Below, one piece after another: positions 21,442 to 32,578 of a DNA stretch of 64,000 nt. How positions within the stretch are numbered: position 1 is the stretch's first letter; each line of letters begins with the position of its first letter. Made by a program: the position numbers and the translations under genes. Under the pieces are notes generated by a model. That model had not been told where the DNA came from and made no database searches. It saw only the letters and a list, made by a program, of their open reading frames with translations. Origin of the DNA: Sipunculus nudus. Lineage: Eukaryota; Annelida; Sipuncula; Golfingiida; Sipunculidae. The stretch spans positions 4,338,664 through 4,402,663 of the forward strand of contig CM049315.1 in assembly GCA_026874595.1 (NCBI GenBank). The letters are read 5' to 3'.

Positions 21442-21789
21442 TTACCACCCTGGTTCCCAGCTTGGCCTCGTCGTAACAAATCGGGGCTTCCTGACTGATG
21501 ACGTGTGAGCACTTTGAGGGCGCCTGCGCCGTGAGGTGCTCTTACTAGAATCACAGGTTCTTTGCGAGGTCATGCTGCTGACGTCACTTCTCAAGCTGGT
21601 TAAGCTGCGGGTACGAGACCCAAGACTATCATCATATGGACTTGCTGAGGTGGGACGTTTCCTCTTCGGGACTGGGTGAACTGAGGCAACAGGCACTCCA
21701 AACAAAACCTGTTTATTGTAGTCATTGAGCAGACTATCTCTTCTTAGAGTTTTAGTTGCTTTGGTTTTCTCCAAGCGCTTCAGCAATGC
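21442..21789 (-). CDS. CFAP97: CFAP97 homologue, coding exon 2 (terminal)
   Basis: Terminal exon, 115 codons plus TAA. The acceptor on the minus strand is ATGTTTTTTAG directly before GCATTGCTGAAG. It opens in phase 0 with ALLKRLEKTKATKTLRRDSL then LNDYNKQVLFGVP, which completes the Hemingway/CFAP97 domain begun in exon 1: the family pattern is RIE-ENxALLKRLExxKPT followed by a short Tyr-containing segment. The remaining about 80 residues form a basic, Ser/Arg-rich tail (RPTSASPYDD, SRRRRPQSAHTSS), as in vertebrate CFAP97. The clean junction with exon 1 indicates that no exon is missing between them, despite the 15-kb intron. CFAP97 family proteins are associated with cilia and flagella; the exact molecular role is not established by the sequence. 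Confidence 0.9.
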   Translation of the reverse strand, partial: ALLKRLEKTKATKTLRRDSLLNDYNKQVLFGVPVASVHPVPKRKRPTSASPYDDSLGSRTRSLTSLRSDVSSMTSQRTCDSSKSTSRRRRPQSAHTSSVRKPRFVTTRPSWEPGW

Positions 21790-21861
21790 CTAAAAAACAT
21801 AATAGAATATATAAACATTCCCGATTTAAAATGTTCATCTCATTTATAATACAGAATAAAC

Positions 21862-23222
21862 TAGATGTGTTGGAACGACACCAATGCCCCTGCCTGGGGC
21901 AAATAAGAAACATTTGTTAAATTTTGAAAAATTTTTTAAGTTCAGGTGGTGTCTTATGGTTCAAATAAGGTCAACAAGGGGAAAATGAAAAGTCGATCTG
22001 TAACGGGTCATTATCAAGCAACACACCAAAAATCGGGCAAGTATCTGCAGGCATTGTGAAAAAAAGTCCATACATGTGCATTTTCCATAAAAATTTCTGT
22101 CTTTCATGAAATTTTCTATGTTTAGGAGCCGTAAAACAATCAAAAGTAGGTCAACCGTGACGAAATGTGAACTCAATCTGTAACTGTCATTATCTGCCCA
22201 CACATAAAAATCAGGGTGGTATCTGCAGGCACTGAGGAAAAAAAGTCTGTACATATGCATTTGTTATGAAAATTTCTATTTTTCATTAAACTTTCAATGT
22301 TCAGGAGCAGTGAAATAGTCAAAAGTAGGTCAACTGGGACAAAACAAGAACTCAATCTGTAACTGGTCATTATCTGCCTACACACCCAAAATCAGGCCCG
22401 TATCTCCAGGCACTGCGAAAAAAGTCTGTACATGTGCACTTTTTTTATGAAATTTTCTATGTTAGAGCACCGTCAAATGGTCAAAAGTCGGTCAACTAAG
22501 ACAAAACGTGCGCTCGATCTGTAACTGGTCATTATCTGCCCACACACCAAGAATCAGGCCAATATCTGCAAGTATTGCAAAAAAAAGTCTGTACATGTGT
22601 ATTTGTCATGAAAATTTATATTTTTCATGAAATTTTCTATGTTCAGGAGCCGTTAAAACAGTCAAAAGTAGGTCAACTGGGACGAAACGTGAACTCGATC
22701 TGTAACTGGTCATTATCTGCCCACACACCAAAAATCAGGCCAATATCTGCAGGCATTGCAAAGAAAAGTCCGTACATGTGTATTTGTCATGAAAATTTCA
22801 ATTTTAATGAAATTTTCTAGGTTTAGGAGCCGTAAAACTGTCAAAAGTAGGTCAACTGGGACGAAACATGAACTCAATCTGTAACTGGTCATTATCTGCC
22901 CACACACCAAAAATTTGGCCAATACCTGCAGGCATTGCAAAAAAAAAGTCTGTACATGTGTATTTGTCATGAAAATTTCAATTTTTAATAAAATTTTCCA
23001 AGTTTAGGAGCCGTAAAACGGTCAAAAGTAGGTCAACTGGGACGAAACTCAAACTCGATCTGTAACTGTCATTATCTGCCCACACACCAAAAATCAGGCC
23101 AATATCTGCAGGCATTGTGAAAAAAAGTCCGTACAACTGTTTGATTTCGGAATGACGGAAGGACGGAATGACGGACATGGGTAAAACTATATGCCCCGGC
23201 CACTTTGTGGCGGGGGCATAAA
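21862..23222 (+). mobile_element. Helentron-like element with 178-bp satellite core
   Basis: The left end has a hairpin TGCCCC-TGCCT-GGGGCA (21885-21901). The right end has TGCCCCGGCCAC-TTT-GTGGCGGGGGCA (23192-23218) followed by TAAAA. The left hairpin reuses the TGCCCC word of the right one, a subterminal inverted repeat. Between them lies a tandem array, then a GACGGAAGGACGGAATGACGG microsatellite. Subterminal repeats, tandem core and 3' hairpin are the plan of non-autonomous Helentron/HINE elements (DINE-1 type; oyster pearl-like). No Rep/helicase coding. Exact outer bases uncertain. Confidence 0.65.
21950..23130 (+). repeat. Tandem array, period about 178 bp, 6-7 units
   Basis: The phrase 'aaaaaagtc(c/t)gtacatgtg' recurs at about 22062, 22237, 22417, 22580, 22760, 22940 and 23119, a spacing of 164-181. 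Each unit also has 'caaaagtaggtcaactgggac', 'ctcgatctgtaactggtcat' and 'ctgcccacacacc'. Units differ by small substitutions. The array makes several false ORFs on the minus strand with similar proteins. Confidence 0.9.
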
Positions 23223-23936
23223 AATATCTTAATACCTATTCACCAACATAATGTAACTATGGTGAAGGCCCTTCTTTAGTCCTTATGCTACAATAGAAAC
23301 TGCAGTTGTATCTCTCTTTCTGTATACTATACCAAGAACAACATGGTCACTGTCGAGGAGAAGAGCAGTTCAATGTTTATAATATATATATAAGTTTTAC
23401 ACTTCAGGTCACTCCCAAAGTTGATCAATCTCTTTTGTCCGCTTGATCAACCAGGTTATCTTTATTAACAAGTAGTAGGTAAACACTTATGTTTCTTCAA
23501 CCAATGCATTCATCCCAATTTGTGTGTGTGTGTTAACAACATAACTCCCACAATCATGAACAGAATCTCATGACATTTTCAGGGCATTTTGTGTATGGGT
23601 TAATGAAGAATCAGTCTTTGAAGTTGACCTTAATTTACCGGGTAAACATGATCCTAATTCAGTTAGGGTTGTCAAGTGTGTCCAGTGTGGTAAATACCAG
23701 GCGGTAATTACCTATATTTTTAATGACGTGGGAAAAACATCCTAAAATTGGAAAAACAGGGACAAAACACAAATCTTATAAGTTGGTTGAATAGCAGATA
23801 TCTGAATGAATAAAAAGGCAAGATCATGACTTATCATAAGATATATATATATATATATATATAATTATTAACAAATATACCAAATTCACAAAACCAAGAT
23901 CTGATGATTTATTTTGTTTTCCTCAATGAATAACAT

Positions 23937-23997
<61 letters not shown>

Positions 23998-24195
23998 GGT
24001 AAACAGATATAACATTTATACAAATATAAGCCTTAAACTTGACCTGTAAAAGTCCAATTATATCTCAGGTCCATTGATTTGTTCACCAGTCCACCTCTGA
24101 TGGACCTCTCAGTGTGCTGTTGCACATATCCAGCTTGGCAGCTTTTTCAAGTCCTAGTCTGTTTTGCAGTTTGGACTACACTAGCCCGAAGTTTA
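23223..24195. repeat. AT-rich intron DNA with (AT)n tracts
   Basis: (AT)n runs at about 23841-23863 and 23940-23991 (about 50 bases). Otherwise unrecognised sequence. Confidence 0.6.
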
Positions 24196-25199
24196 AACAA
24201 GGGACCTATGGGTCACTGTGCTCAGCTGACGTTAACCTTGAAGGTAAAAATCTAAAATAATATCAAATGGAGATAAAGTGTAAGAGAAAGAGGTAATAAA
24301 GGCCATGGTTGGTTTATATGATTGGTTTGTATTGATGAGCAAGAAATTGTTGCAAAAAATATTTTGTGACCTGACAATGTGTTTCCTAATGTTGAAACTA
24401 AAGCATGTGAGCAGTTTGTGAACAAATGATCTGTACTATTACCATGAGCATTAGTTGGTTTTTCGATTAACTGTTGACATTTCAGTAATTTACACGTGTT
24501 CAATGGAATCTATTTTTTTTGTATAATATATATTATTAAATATATATGTATTTTTTTTATGAAATGTATACATTTGAAATATAGCTAATTAACAACATAA
24601 AACAGGGCAAACAAAGCCTGATCTCAAATTCTGCTGAGGCAGGAAAATAATGAACAAATGTTTGTATTAAATCCTCATTTTTTTTCACATCAATTATTTT
24701 CTAATTTAAGTTTATATTTCTATACATTTCCAATTTAACATATATATCTGAATATAAAAGTTGATTCATAATTCTCAATTGCATCATCATAAATCTCAAT
24801 CTTGTCAGATAACACCACCAGTATCATGCATACAAATGTTTATTTATTTTTTACCACAAAAATATATCTTTTAAATCTGCAAAACAATAAATATCTAAAA
24901 ATAATACTTGATTTAGATTTCACAATTTTTAATTGTGTCTTTATTTATCCATAATGTGCTTCATATTTTATAATAATTTAAGCATACTGATGGGTTCAAT
25001 AATATCTGTTAAAATCATTTAAAAGAAAATTGATTTCTTTAAAAATGCTACATTACACAACATTTCATCTTCTGCATTACACCTTGAATTATTTTTTCAA
25101 GGAAAGTTTTTGCATATCGGAGTGAAAACAGCAATTCAATTAAGGAGATACAGTGAAAACAATAACAATTACTGCATAACACTTGGTGGGTTGGGTTTG

Positions 25200-25243
<44 letters not shown>

Positions 25244-26118
25244 GTTGACTGGGGTGGTGATATGAGAATAACTGTACACCTGTCACAGCAGGGGATCTCC
25301 CTCAGTGACTGTAACAAATCAGAAACCCTGGCATAGCTGACTTCCAGTGACCTGGAGTGGGACCCTGCATCTGTAATCAAAGCAAGTGACTACAGAAAAA
25401 AAATCAATAACTAGCTTAATTTTCAAGCTTCTATTTTCAAATTTCAGATTTAGACAAACTAAATATTTATGTTTACATGCTGTGAAAATTAAATCAATGG
25501 TGCTTACAGGAAAAAAATGTGCCATGGTCAAAGTTGGGCAAAATTTAAGGTGCGGATTTTTTTTTATGCTAATAACTTAAAAAATTTACAAAATTCAGAT
25601 CTAATTTTGGGTAAACAATTGAATCTTAATTAAATATAGTTATATACTTGAGAAAATAGACTCTAGTTTCAAAATTTTTCATGTTAAGTGAGTTATTATT
25701 TTTCCTGATTTTTTACAAAGTCCATTATGTTTGGGCCCATAACTTAAAGAATTTATACTTTACAGACTTAATTTCTGGCCTGTACATAGGAACTATATAG
25801 AGGAATATTTATGGTAAATATGAAGAAAAACAGATGAGTGGTTTTGATGGCAGTCCTGAAGTGTGAAAATAGGATTTTAATAAAAAATTGAGGTTTTTCC
25901 TTAATTTCTCAAAGGAATGAAGTCGCAAAGACCCTGTTTTTGGCTTGGTAGGAGATCTTGGGGACATCTAACATTATGCTGAAATTTGGATTCCTAGGTC
26001 TTACGGTTTCAAAATGTGCCACATCTACGGACGGACAGACAGACAGACAGACGGACGGACGACGGACAATGGACCACGACTATAGCTCAGATGACTTATA
26101 GTCAGCTGAGCTAAAAAA
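24196..26118 (+). repeat. R1-family repeat, long copy in CFAP97 intron
   Basis: Starts ACAAGGGACCTATGGGTCA then GTGCTCAGCTGAC and ends in a GACAGACAGACGGACGGACG tract, 'ctatagctcagatgac' and AGTCAGCTGAGCTAAAAAA. The section 25500-26118 closely matches 3740-4364. The middle (24500-25480) is unrelated AT-rich DNA, so an insertion or two copies are possible. Confidence 0.6.
25201..25241 (+). repeat. 41-base uninterrupted G homopolymer
   Basis: A pure run of G; on the sense strand of CFAP97 it is a C run. Long poly-G runs this pure are rare. The length may be a sequencing or assembly artefact. Confidence 0.95.
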
Positions 26119-26286
26119 TTCTTTCAATTGATGCTGTGCTGGAAGGCAGTTGACAAAGATGGATTGTTTATGTCAGCTTGTCTACTAATGTTTAAGTTGC
26201 AATATTTATGTAATAAAATAATACACAGGGAAGGGTTTTGGAAATGTTGCACAATAATTGCTGTTTGTTTCTTTGATAATATAGTG

Positions 26287-26288
<2 letters not shown>

Positions 26289-26336
<48 letters not shown>

Positions 26337-26350
26337 TATAGTATATATAT
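26289..26350. repeat. (AT)n microsatellite
   Basis: About 45 uninterrupted bases of TA, then a short interrupted continuation. Confidence 0.95.
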
Positions 26351-26807
26351 CAAAGTTGCTACATGCAACAATATGGTTGAAAAAATGGTTGAAAATTTAT
26401 GTTAAAAATATATTTTTCCTATGATCCCCTTAAAAACATGGGTTATATTAAACCCAGTGTAATCAGGTCCTCTTGTTGACTTTGGCTGAAAAAGAACATG
26501 GTTGTCTGAAACGTTGCCAGGATATCAGTGTGGTCTTTATCCAATCCCCTCTTAGCCTTTAGTCTAGTTGTGATTATCTGTTAATCCATAATACTGGTAT
26601 TATGGTAAGCTTATATACCATTGACCATTGACATACAGGTTTGGCACAATCTTCCCTGAGGGAAGGGAAGGGAAAGGAAGAGTTACTTTCTTCCCGGAAG
26701 GGAAGATATACTTTCTTCCCACCATTTCTTCCCTAAGGGAGAAATACAATCACTACATACATATCAATTTTGTGTTTCAAATATCATTTTAACCTGTTAT
26801 ATCAGTA
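26351..26807. other. Intron DNA; GGGAAG-rich segment
   Basis: 26645-26745 holds repeated CTTCCC and GGGAAG words in both orientations (for example 'cttccctgaggg' and 'aagggaag'). Possibly a short decayed palindromic element; otherwise nothing recognised. Confidence 0.35.
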
Positions 26808-27294
26808 ACAAGTGACCCATGGGTCATGACACTCAGCTGACAAGCATGACCTGTATTTAAAGCCTGATGGTATACCATTTGGTATCTGACCATACTTGGA
26901 AGATGGAAGGTTTGGGATGAAAAGTCTGACTTGAAATGCATCCACAACTTTTTTCAAGAAGCTGGTCCTGTGACATTGACCTTTGACCCTAAGACCTAAA
27001 TATCAAAAGGTTTGTTCCTCTATTGACATGTAAGGTTTGGGATGATTATTTTGGCTATAAGAATTAATTCTGGGAGGTGCAAACACACCCTGTAACTATA
27101 GGTCACAGTGACCTAATTTCAGATTTGCAAGGAGATCTTTAAGACTCTAAGACTGCATAGGGTTCATGTATCTAGCCCTTACAGTTACAATTTGTGCCCT
27201 GCTAACAGCAGGACGCGGACGGACAGATGGAAGGACGACGGACAAAGACCCATCGCTATAGCACAGCATGACTAAAAGTCAGCTGAGCTAAAAA
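26808..27294 (+). mobile_element. R1-family repeat, compact complete copy
   Basis: 487 bp. The left end is ACAAGTGACCCATGGGTCA followed by ACTCAGCTGAC; TGACCCATGGGTCA is a perfect 14-bp palindrome (26813-26826). The right end is GACGGACAGATGGAAGGACG, GACAAAGACCC, ATCGCTATAGC and GTCAGCTGAGCTAAAAA. CTCAGCTGAC at the left and GTCAGCTGAG at the right are inverted copies, a 10-bp subterminal inverted repeat. The interior has TGACCTTTGACC words and a perfect AGGTCACAGTGACCT. Best used as the type copy for the R1 family. The ends suggest a Helentron-like non-autonomous element; no protein coding. Confidence 0.65.
27100..27114. promoter_or_regulatory. Perfect palindromic ERE sequence
   Basis: AGGTCACAGTGACCT, identical to the vitellogenin-type oestrogen response element (IR3 of AGGTCA). 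It lies inside an R1 repeat in the CFAP97 intron. The match is exact; binding or function is unproven. Confidence 0.5.
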
Positions 27295-27672
27295 TCACTG
27301 AAACTGCACTGACAAAAGGATTTCTAAGGTGGCTAACTGGCAGACCTAATGGGTTTCTGACAAGTCTGACATTTGATATCACACATCCTCCAATAAGAGA
27401 CCAAACTTGTAGCAAAGTCTCCAAAGGATGTTACAGTAATGAATGTCCACAACAATTCAAAAGGCATTTTCAGGTCCTCATATTAGATTTATAGATATGC
27501 AAATGTAAAAAGTGTAAGTCCAATATATTTTATTATCACTCTGTTTTTCAATGGGATCAGCAGGGTAAGTAAACTGCAAAACCTGAAAGAAAAGAAATGC
27601 AGAAAGCATGACTAAAGGTCTTGTAATAAAAAAAAGCCATCCTAAATCCAGGTACACATCCACATATTTGAG
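27295..27672. other. Intron DNA, nothing firmly recognised
   Basis: Unique-looking stretch before the tandem duplication. On the minus strand an acceptor-like TTCTTTTCTTTCAG precedes a short open frame (FTYPADPIEKQSDN) at about 27584-27482. It is not needed for the CFAP97 reading frame and is probably fortuitous. Confidence 0.35.
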
Positions 27673-28495
27673 AACAAACATTTGCTTTTATATCTGGTGA
27701 TTTATATAAAAATATTCAGATATCTAGGAAACTAAGTTTATTGCTATGATTCAATAAAATAAACTGCAAAATTTTCCCATCATCTTATAAATCAGTAGCT
27801 AAACCTTAACACTATACTCTCACAGTCTTAATGCCTGGCTGAAGCATTCCGGCAACAGTGTTTTTGTTATGCAGTAAGGAGGTATTTATCACTCAGCCAT
27901 ATCACTTAACAGGCTGATACAAAAGAGAGTCATATGTCGTCAGCATCACTCACAATTACAGCCACACAGTGAGATGTACCATAACCAATGGTTATATGTA
28001 CAAGAAAAATAGAGATGGTCTACAAAATAAGTTATTGTGAACATCCCTGACTTATGACCTTGGCCTTTTGCCCACATATCAACTGGATTCTTTCTAAATG
28101 ATGGGTAACTACTAACCACTTACATCTGGCCGGGTGTAATTACTTGGCAACCAATGAGTGAATAACTTAGACCTGCAACCTTTATCTCCTGACCAGCTGA
28201 CCTCAAAATCAATTAGTTATTTCTTCATGCAAAAAGACCCATAAATATGAAGTTTGAATCACATTCAGTGATGCATAGATGTGGCATATGTGAAAGACTG
28301 AAGGTTTGGGTTGAACAGTTTCACTTGAAATATGTTCACAAGCATTTAGAACAATATTGTGACCTTGACCTTTGACACTCAAATTCAATAGGCTTCTTCC
28401 CCTATTGGTAGGAAAGCCATATATGACAGATGGAAAGTATAGATTGAAAAGTTTGCCTGAAAATGACTCCACGCAAGAAGAGGGTGCTGTGAACT

Positions 28496-28789
28496 TGACC
28501 TTTGACCTCAAAATCAACAGGTCTTTTCCCCTGTTGGCAGAGAAGCGATATCAGTGCTGAAAGGTTTTGAATGAATGGTCTAGCTTGAAATGTGTCCACA
28601 ACCTTTTCAAAGAAGTGGATCCTGTGACCCTGACCTTTGACCTTGTGACCTCAACATCTATAGGATTCTTCTCCCACTTAGTAGGTGAGCTATATGTGAA
28701 AGATCAAAGAATTGGGATGCAAGGTTTGGCTTAAAATGCATCCACAGGCTTTTCAAAGAAGTTGGTTCTGTGACCCTGACCTTTGACCT
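28496..28789. promoter_or_regulatory. Cluster of perfect DR1 nuclear-receptor-type sites, unit 1
   Basis: TGACCTTTGACCT (reverse of AGGTCAAAGGTCA) at 28496-28508, 28631-28643 and 28777-28789, with further TGACC half-sites between. A near match is at about 28369. Sequence identity is exact; regulatory use is inference. Confidence 0.45.
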
Positions 28790-29800
28790 TGTGACCTCAA
28801 AATAATTATGGTTCTTCCCCTGTTGGTAGGTGAGCTGTATGTGAAAAGATGGAAATTTTGGGATGAAAATTTTGGCTAAAAGAATTATTTCTGGGGGGTG
28901 CAAACACACCCCATAACTTCGAGAATATAGGTGGCAGTGACCTAATTTTAGGTTTGCAAGGAGATCTTTTTAGAACCTCTAAGACTGCATAGGGTTCATG
29001 GCCCTAGCCCCTACGGTTACAATTTGTGCCCTGTTAACGGACGGCTGGCCAGACGGACAGACGGAAGGACGACTGACAAAGACCCATCGCTATAGCCCAG
29101 CATGACTGAAAGTCAACAAACACTTGCTTTTATATGTGGTGATTTATATAAAATTATTCAGATATCTAGGAAACTAAGTTTATTGCTTTGATTCCATAAA
29201 ATAAACTGCAAAATGTTCCCATCATCTTATAAATCAGTAGCTAAACCTTAATACTATACTCTCATAGTGTTAATTGCTGGCTGAAGTATTCCAACAACAG
29301 TGTTTTGTTATGCAGTAACGAGGTACTTATCACTCAGCCTTATCACTTAATAGCCTGATACAAAAGGGAGTCATATGTCACCAGTGTCACTCACAATTAC
29401 AGCCACACGGTGAGATGTACCAGCTAGAGTACAAGCTTATATATACAAGAAAAATAGAGATGGTCTACAAAATAAGTTGACCTGACCTATGACCTTGGCC
29501 TTTTGCCCACATATCAACTGGATTCTTTCTAAATGATGGGTAACTACTACCGATTACATCTGGCCGGGTGTAATTACTTGGCAACCAATGAGTGAATAAC
29601 TTAGACCTGCAACCTTTAACCTCCTGACCAGCTGACCTCAAAATCAATTAGTTATTTCTTCATGCAAAAAGACCCATAAATATGAAGTTTGAATCACACT
29701 GAGTGATGCATAGATGTGGCATTTGTGAAAGACTGAAGGTTTGGGTTGAACAGTTTCACTTGAAATATGTTCACAAGCATTTAGAACAATATTGTGACCT

Positions 29801-30230
29801 TGACCTTTGACCTTTTGAACTCAAATTCAATAGGCTTCTTCCCCTATTGGTAGGTAAGCCATATATGACAGATGGAAAGTATAGATTGAAAAGTTTGCCT
29901 GAAAATGACTCCATGCAAGAAGAGGATGCTGTGAACTTGACCTTTGACCTCAAAATCAACAGGTCTTTCCCCTGTTGGCAGAGAAGCGATATCAGTGCTG
30001 AAAGGTTTGGAATGAAAGGTCTAGCTTGAAATGTGTCCACAACCTTTTCAAAGAAGTGGATCCTGTGACCCTGACCTTTGACCTTGTGACCTCAACATCT
30101 AAAGGATTCTTCTCCCACTTAGTAGGTGAGCAATATGTGAAAGATCAAAGAACTGGGATGCAAGTTTTGGCTTAAAATGCATCCAAAAGCTTTTCAAAGA
30201 AGTTGGTTCTGTGACCTTGACCTTTGACCT
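29801..30230. promoter_or_regulatory. Cluster of perfect DR1 nuclear-receptor-type sites, unit 2
   Basis: TGACCTTTGACCT at 29801-29813, 29938-29950, 30072-30084 and 30218-30230, spaced about 140 bases, carried by the second unit of the tandem duplication. Confidence 0.45.
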
Positions 30231-30565
30231 CAAAATAATTATGGTTCTTCCCCTGTTGGTAGGTGAGCTGTATGTGAAAGATGGAAGGTTTAGGATGAAA
30301 ATTTTGGCTAAAAGAATTATTTTTGGGGGGTGCAAACACACCCCATAACTTCGAGAATATAGGTCGCAGTGACCTAATTTCAGGTTTGCAAGGTGATCTT
30401 TTTAGAACCTCTAAGACTGCATAGGGTTCATGGCCCTAGCCCCTACGGTTACGATTTGTGCCATGCAAAAGGACAGACGGCCGGCCGGACGGACAGACGG
30501 AAGGACGACGGACAAAGACCCATCGCTATAGCCCAGCATGACTGAAAGTCAGCTGAGCTAAAAAT

Positions 30566-31208
30566 TAAAAGGATTGTTTCCACAAACCTTTATTATGTTA
30601 AGTAAAGAGTGTCCAAACCTCTATCGGTGTCAGAAAAAATAACTTGAGCATGTCTTGGACTGCAGGGTTTCTTCTCACTGTAGGGTTTGTCTAAAGCTAA
30701 ATAATTAGGATGAATTCAATTCAAGTTCACACAGTCTGTGGGATTGAATGTGGTTTGTTCAGCTTGTATTTAAAGTCTTTACCTGAGAAAAAAAAGACCA
30801 CATCAAAGAGACTTGTAGTGAACACTCACTGTATGTTTAGTATAGTAGAGCTAGCCTTAAGCTGGGTAATAATACATTAAATAAATACTTCAAATTAGAT
30901 TTTTAAAAAAAGAAGATTTATAGATCATAGATAAGATTAGCAGATCTTTAAAACCTGTCCATAATATACACTTCCCAAATGTTTACTTCCAAGGTCTTTA
31001 CTCTATAATTCATTTTTTCCAAAATGTCTATGTACAGCAGAAATGACTGGAATCCCAAAATGTCTATAATGCCTATTACTACTCAAGTATACATAATTAT
31101 TTGTTAAATATCAAAGTTTAGGACCAAAGCTTTTCACAATTCTTTGACAAAGTTTTTTTATAATTCAATATTGTGAACATTTGGGAGTCCATTCAGGTGA
31201 TTCAGCTA

Positions 31209-31265
<57 letters not shown>

Positions 31266-31605
31266 AATCATACTAAAATATACCAAAAAGTACTTAAAAG
31301 TTACCAAAAAGTACTGAAAAGTTACTGAAAAATTACTGAAATGACTATAAAAGCTGGTTTTACATGACATTTAACATACCAAAGTGTGCTACATGTTATT
31401 TCAGCACTGGATGTTACTTAGTGAAATATGAACCTATTGTTTTTTTGTAGTGAGTGCTTTGCCATTATATGTTTTCAGTGTGAGAGATAATATAATCAAA
31501 TTCCTTTTCATCCTAAGTGTTTACTTACTGACTTGAAATTAAATGTTCTTCCTTTGGGTGGTGTCATTTAAGAACTAGAATACGGTAGTCGACAAGCGAC
31601 CACGT
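30566..31605. other. AT-rich intron DNA
   Basis: Unrecognised apart from an uninterrupted (AT)n tract at about 31210-31263 followed by short 'taccaaaaagtac' repeats. Confidence 0.5.
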
Positions 31606-31845
31606 GTATCCGCCTAAATCAGAGTGGAACGGGTGAAGTGAGGCATGGATTGAGTGGCAAGGGGAAATAGAGTGAAGTGTTGCATATTAGCATGGATGTC
31701 TGCAGCCAAATTGTGTATGTAGGTTGTGCCACCTACCACGAAATCCAGGAAGCCGTCCAAGTTGTATACATATGCAAAATTTAAGGCAGATAAGTCAAAC
31801 CACTACATGTATATGAGTGATTTTAGCCCTAGGCAGATAAAAAGA

Positions 31846-32560
31846 TGGACGCTGTGCAAAAATGGTTGCAGGTGGAACCACCAGTTTTGCGTATGATAAA
31901 GAGCTATGTGAGAACTATACACATGCAAAACTTTAGCCTAATCGGTCAAACGGTTCCCAAGATATGAGCTTGGATGTCTGCTGCATAAACTAGAATGTAG
32001 GTGGCGCCACCTGTCATAAAATCAAGACAGCTGCCGGGATGTATAAACCTGCAAAATTTTAGGCAGATATGTCAAACCACTGCCGAGATATGAGTGATTT
32101 TATCCCAGGCAGACAAATAGACGGGAGCTGTGCAAAAATGGCTGCAGGTGGCGCCACAAGTTTTGCGTATGATAAAGAGCTATGTGAGATCTATACACTT
32201 GCAAAATTTTGGCCCGATCGGTCAAACGGTTCCCGAGATATGAGCTTGGATGTCTGCAGCGTAAACGTGAATGTAGGTGGCGCCACCTGTCATAAAATCA
32301 GAAAAGCTATCCAGGATGTATATGCATGCCAAATTTCAGGTGAATAAGTAAAACCACTGCAGAGATATGAGTGATTTTAACCCAAGGCAGACAAACAGAT
32401 GGACACTGTGCAAACATGGTTGCAGGTGGCGCCACCATTTTTTGTGTATGTTATAAAGCTCTCCAAGGGCTACATTTGTTCAAAAAAATTTTCCAGATTA
32501 GTCAAGCAGTTCCTGAGATATGTGGGTTTATGTGTGGAAACAGACGCACAAACGGACGCA
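31846..32560 (+). repeat. Tandem array, period about 275 bp
   Basis: The phrase 'ctgtgcaaa(a/c)atgg(t/c)tgcagg' recurs at about 31854, 32128 and 32406. Each unit contains 'cggtcaaacggttcc(c/a)gagatatgag' and an AGGTGGCGCCACC palindrome. Confidence 0.85.
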
Positions 32561-32578
32561 GATCACAGAGGAAAGGTC

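Larger units (their letters stand above)
27673..30556 (+). repeat. Direct tandem duplication, two 1.44-kb units
   Basis: Units 27673-29114 and 29115-30556. Corresponding landmarks are offset by about 1442: 'aacaaaca(t/c)ttgcttttatat' at 27673 and 29115, 'tctaaatgatgggtaactac' at about 28093 and 29530, 'gagaatataggt' at about 28920 and 30353. The units differ by scattered substitutions and a few indels. Each unit ends inside an R1 repeat, and only the second keeps the full GTCAGCTGAGCTAAAAA terminus (30547-30565), so the duplication joint cuts the first R1 copy after 'gactgaaagtca'. Confidence 0.9.

Noticed and set aside
21950-23130. Regular array considered as CRISPR-like
   Set aside because: Units are 178 bp without conserved-repeat/unique-spacer structure, in a eukaryotic intron.
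21961-23178. A series of similar 60-100 codon frames in both orientations
   Set aside because: They repeat with the 178-bp satellite period and are by-products of it.
25048-25380. Frame with a polyproline stretch
   Set aside because: The proline run is the 41-base homopolymer read on the minus strand.
27478-27681. Possible extra CFAP97 exon with an acceptor-like site
   Set aside because: Exons 1 and 2 already join in phase within the conserved domain; the candidate has no donor and ends in AT-rich sequence.
28209-28909. Frames of 65-102 codons with paralogous partners at 29771-30341
   Set aside because: The apparent paralogy is the 1.44-kb tandem duplication of repeat DNA; no coding signature.
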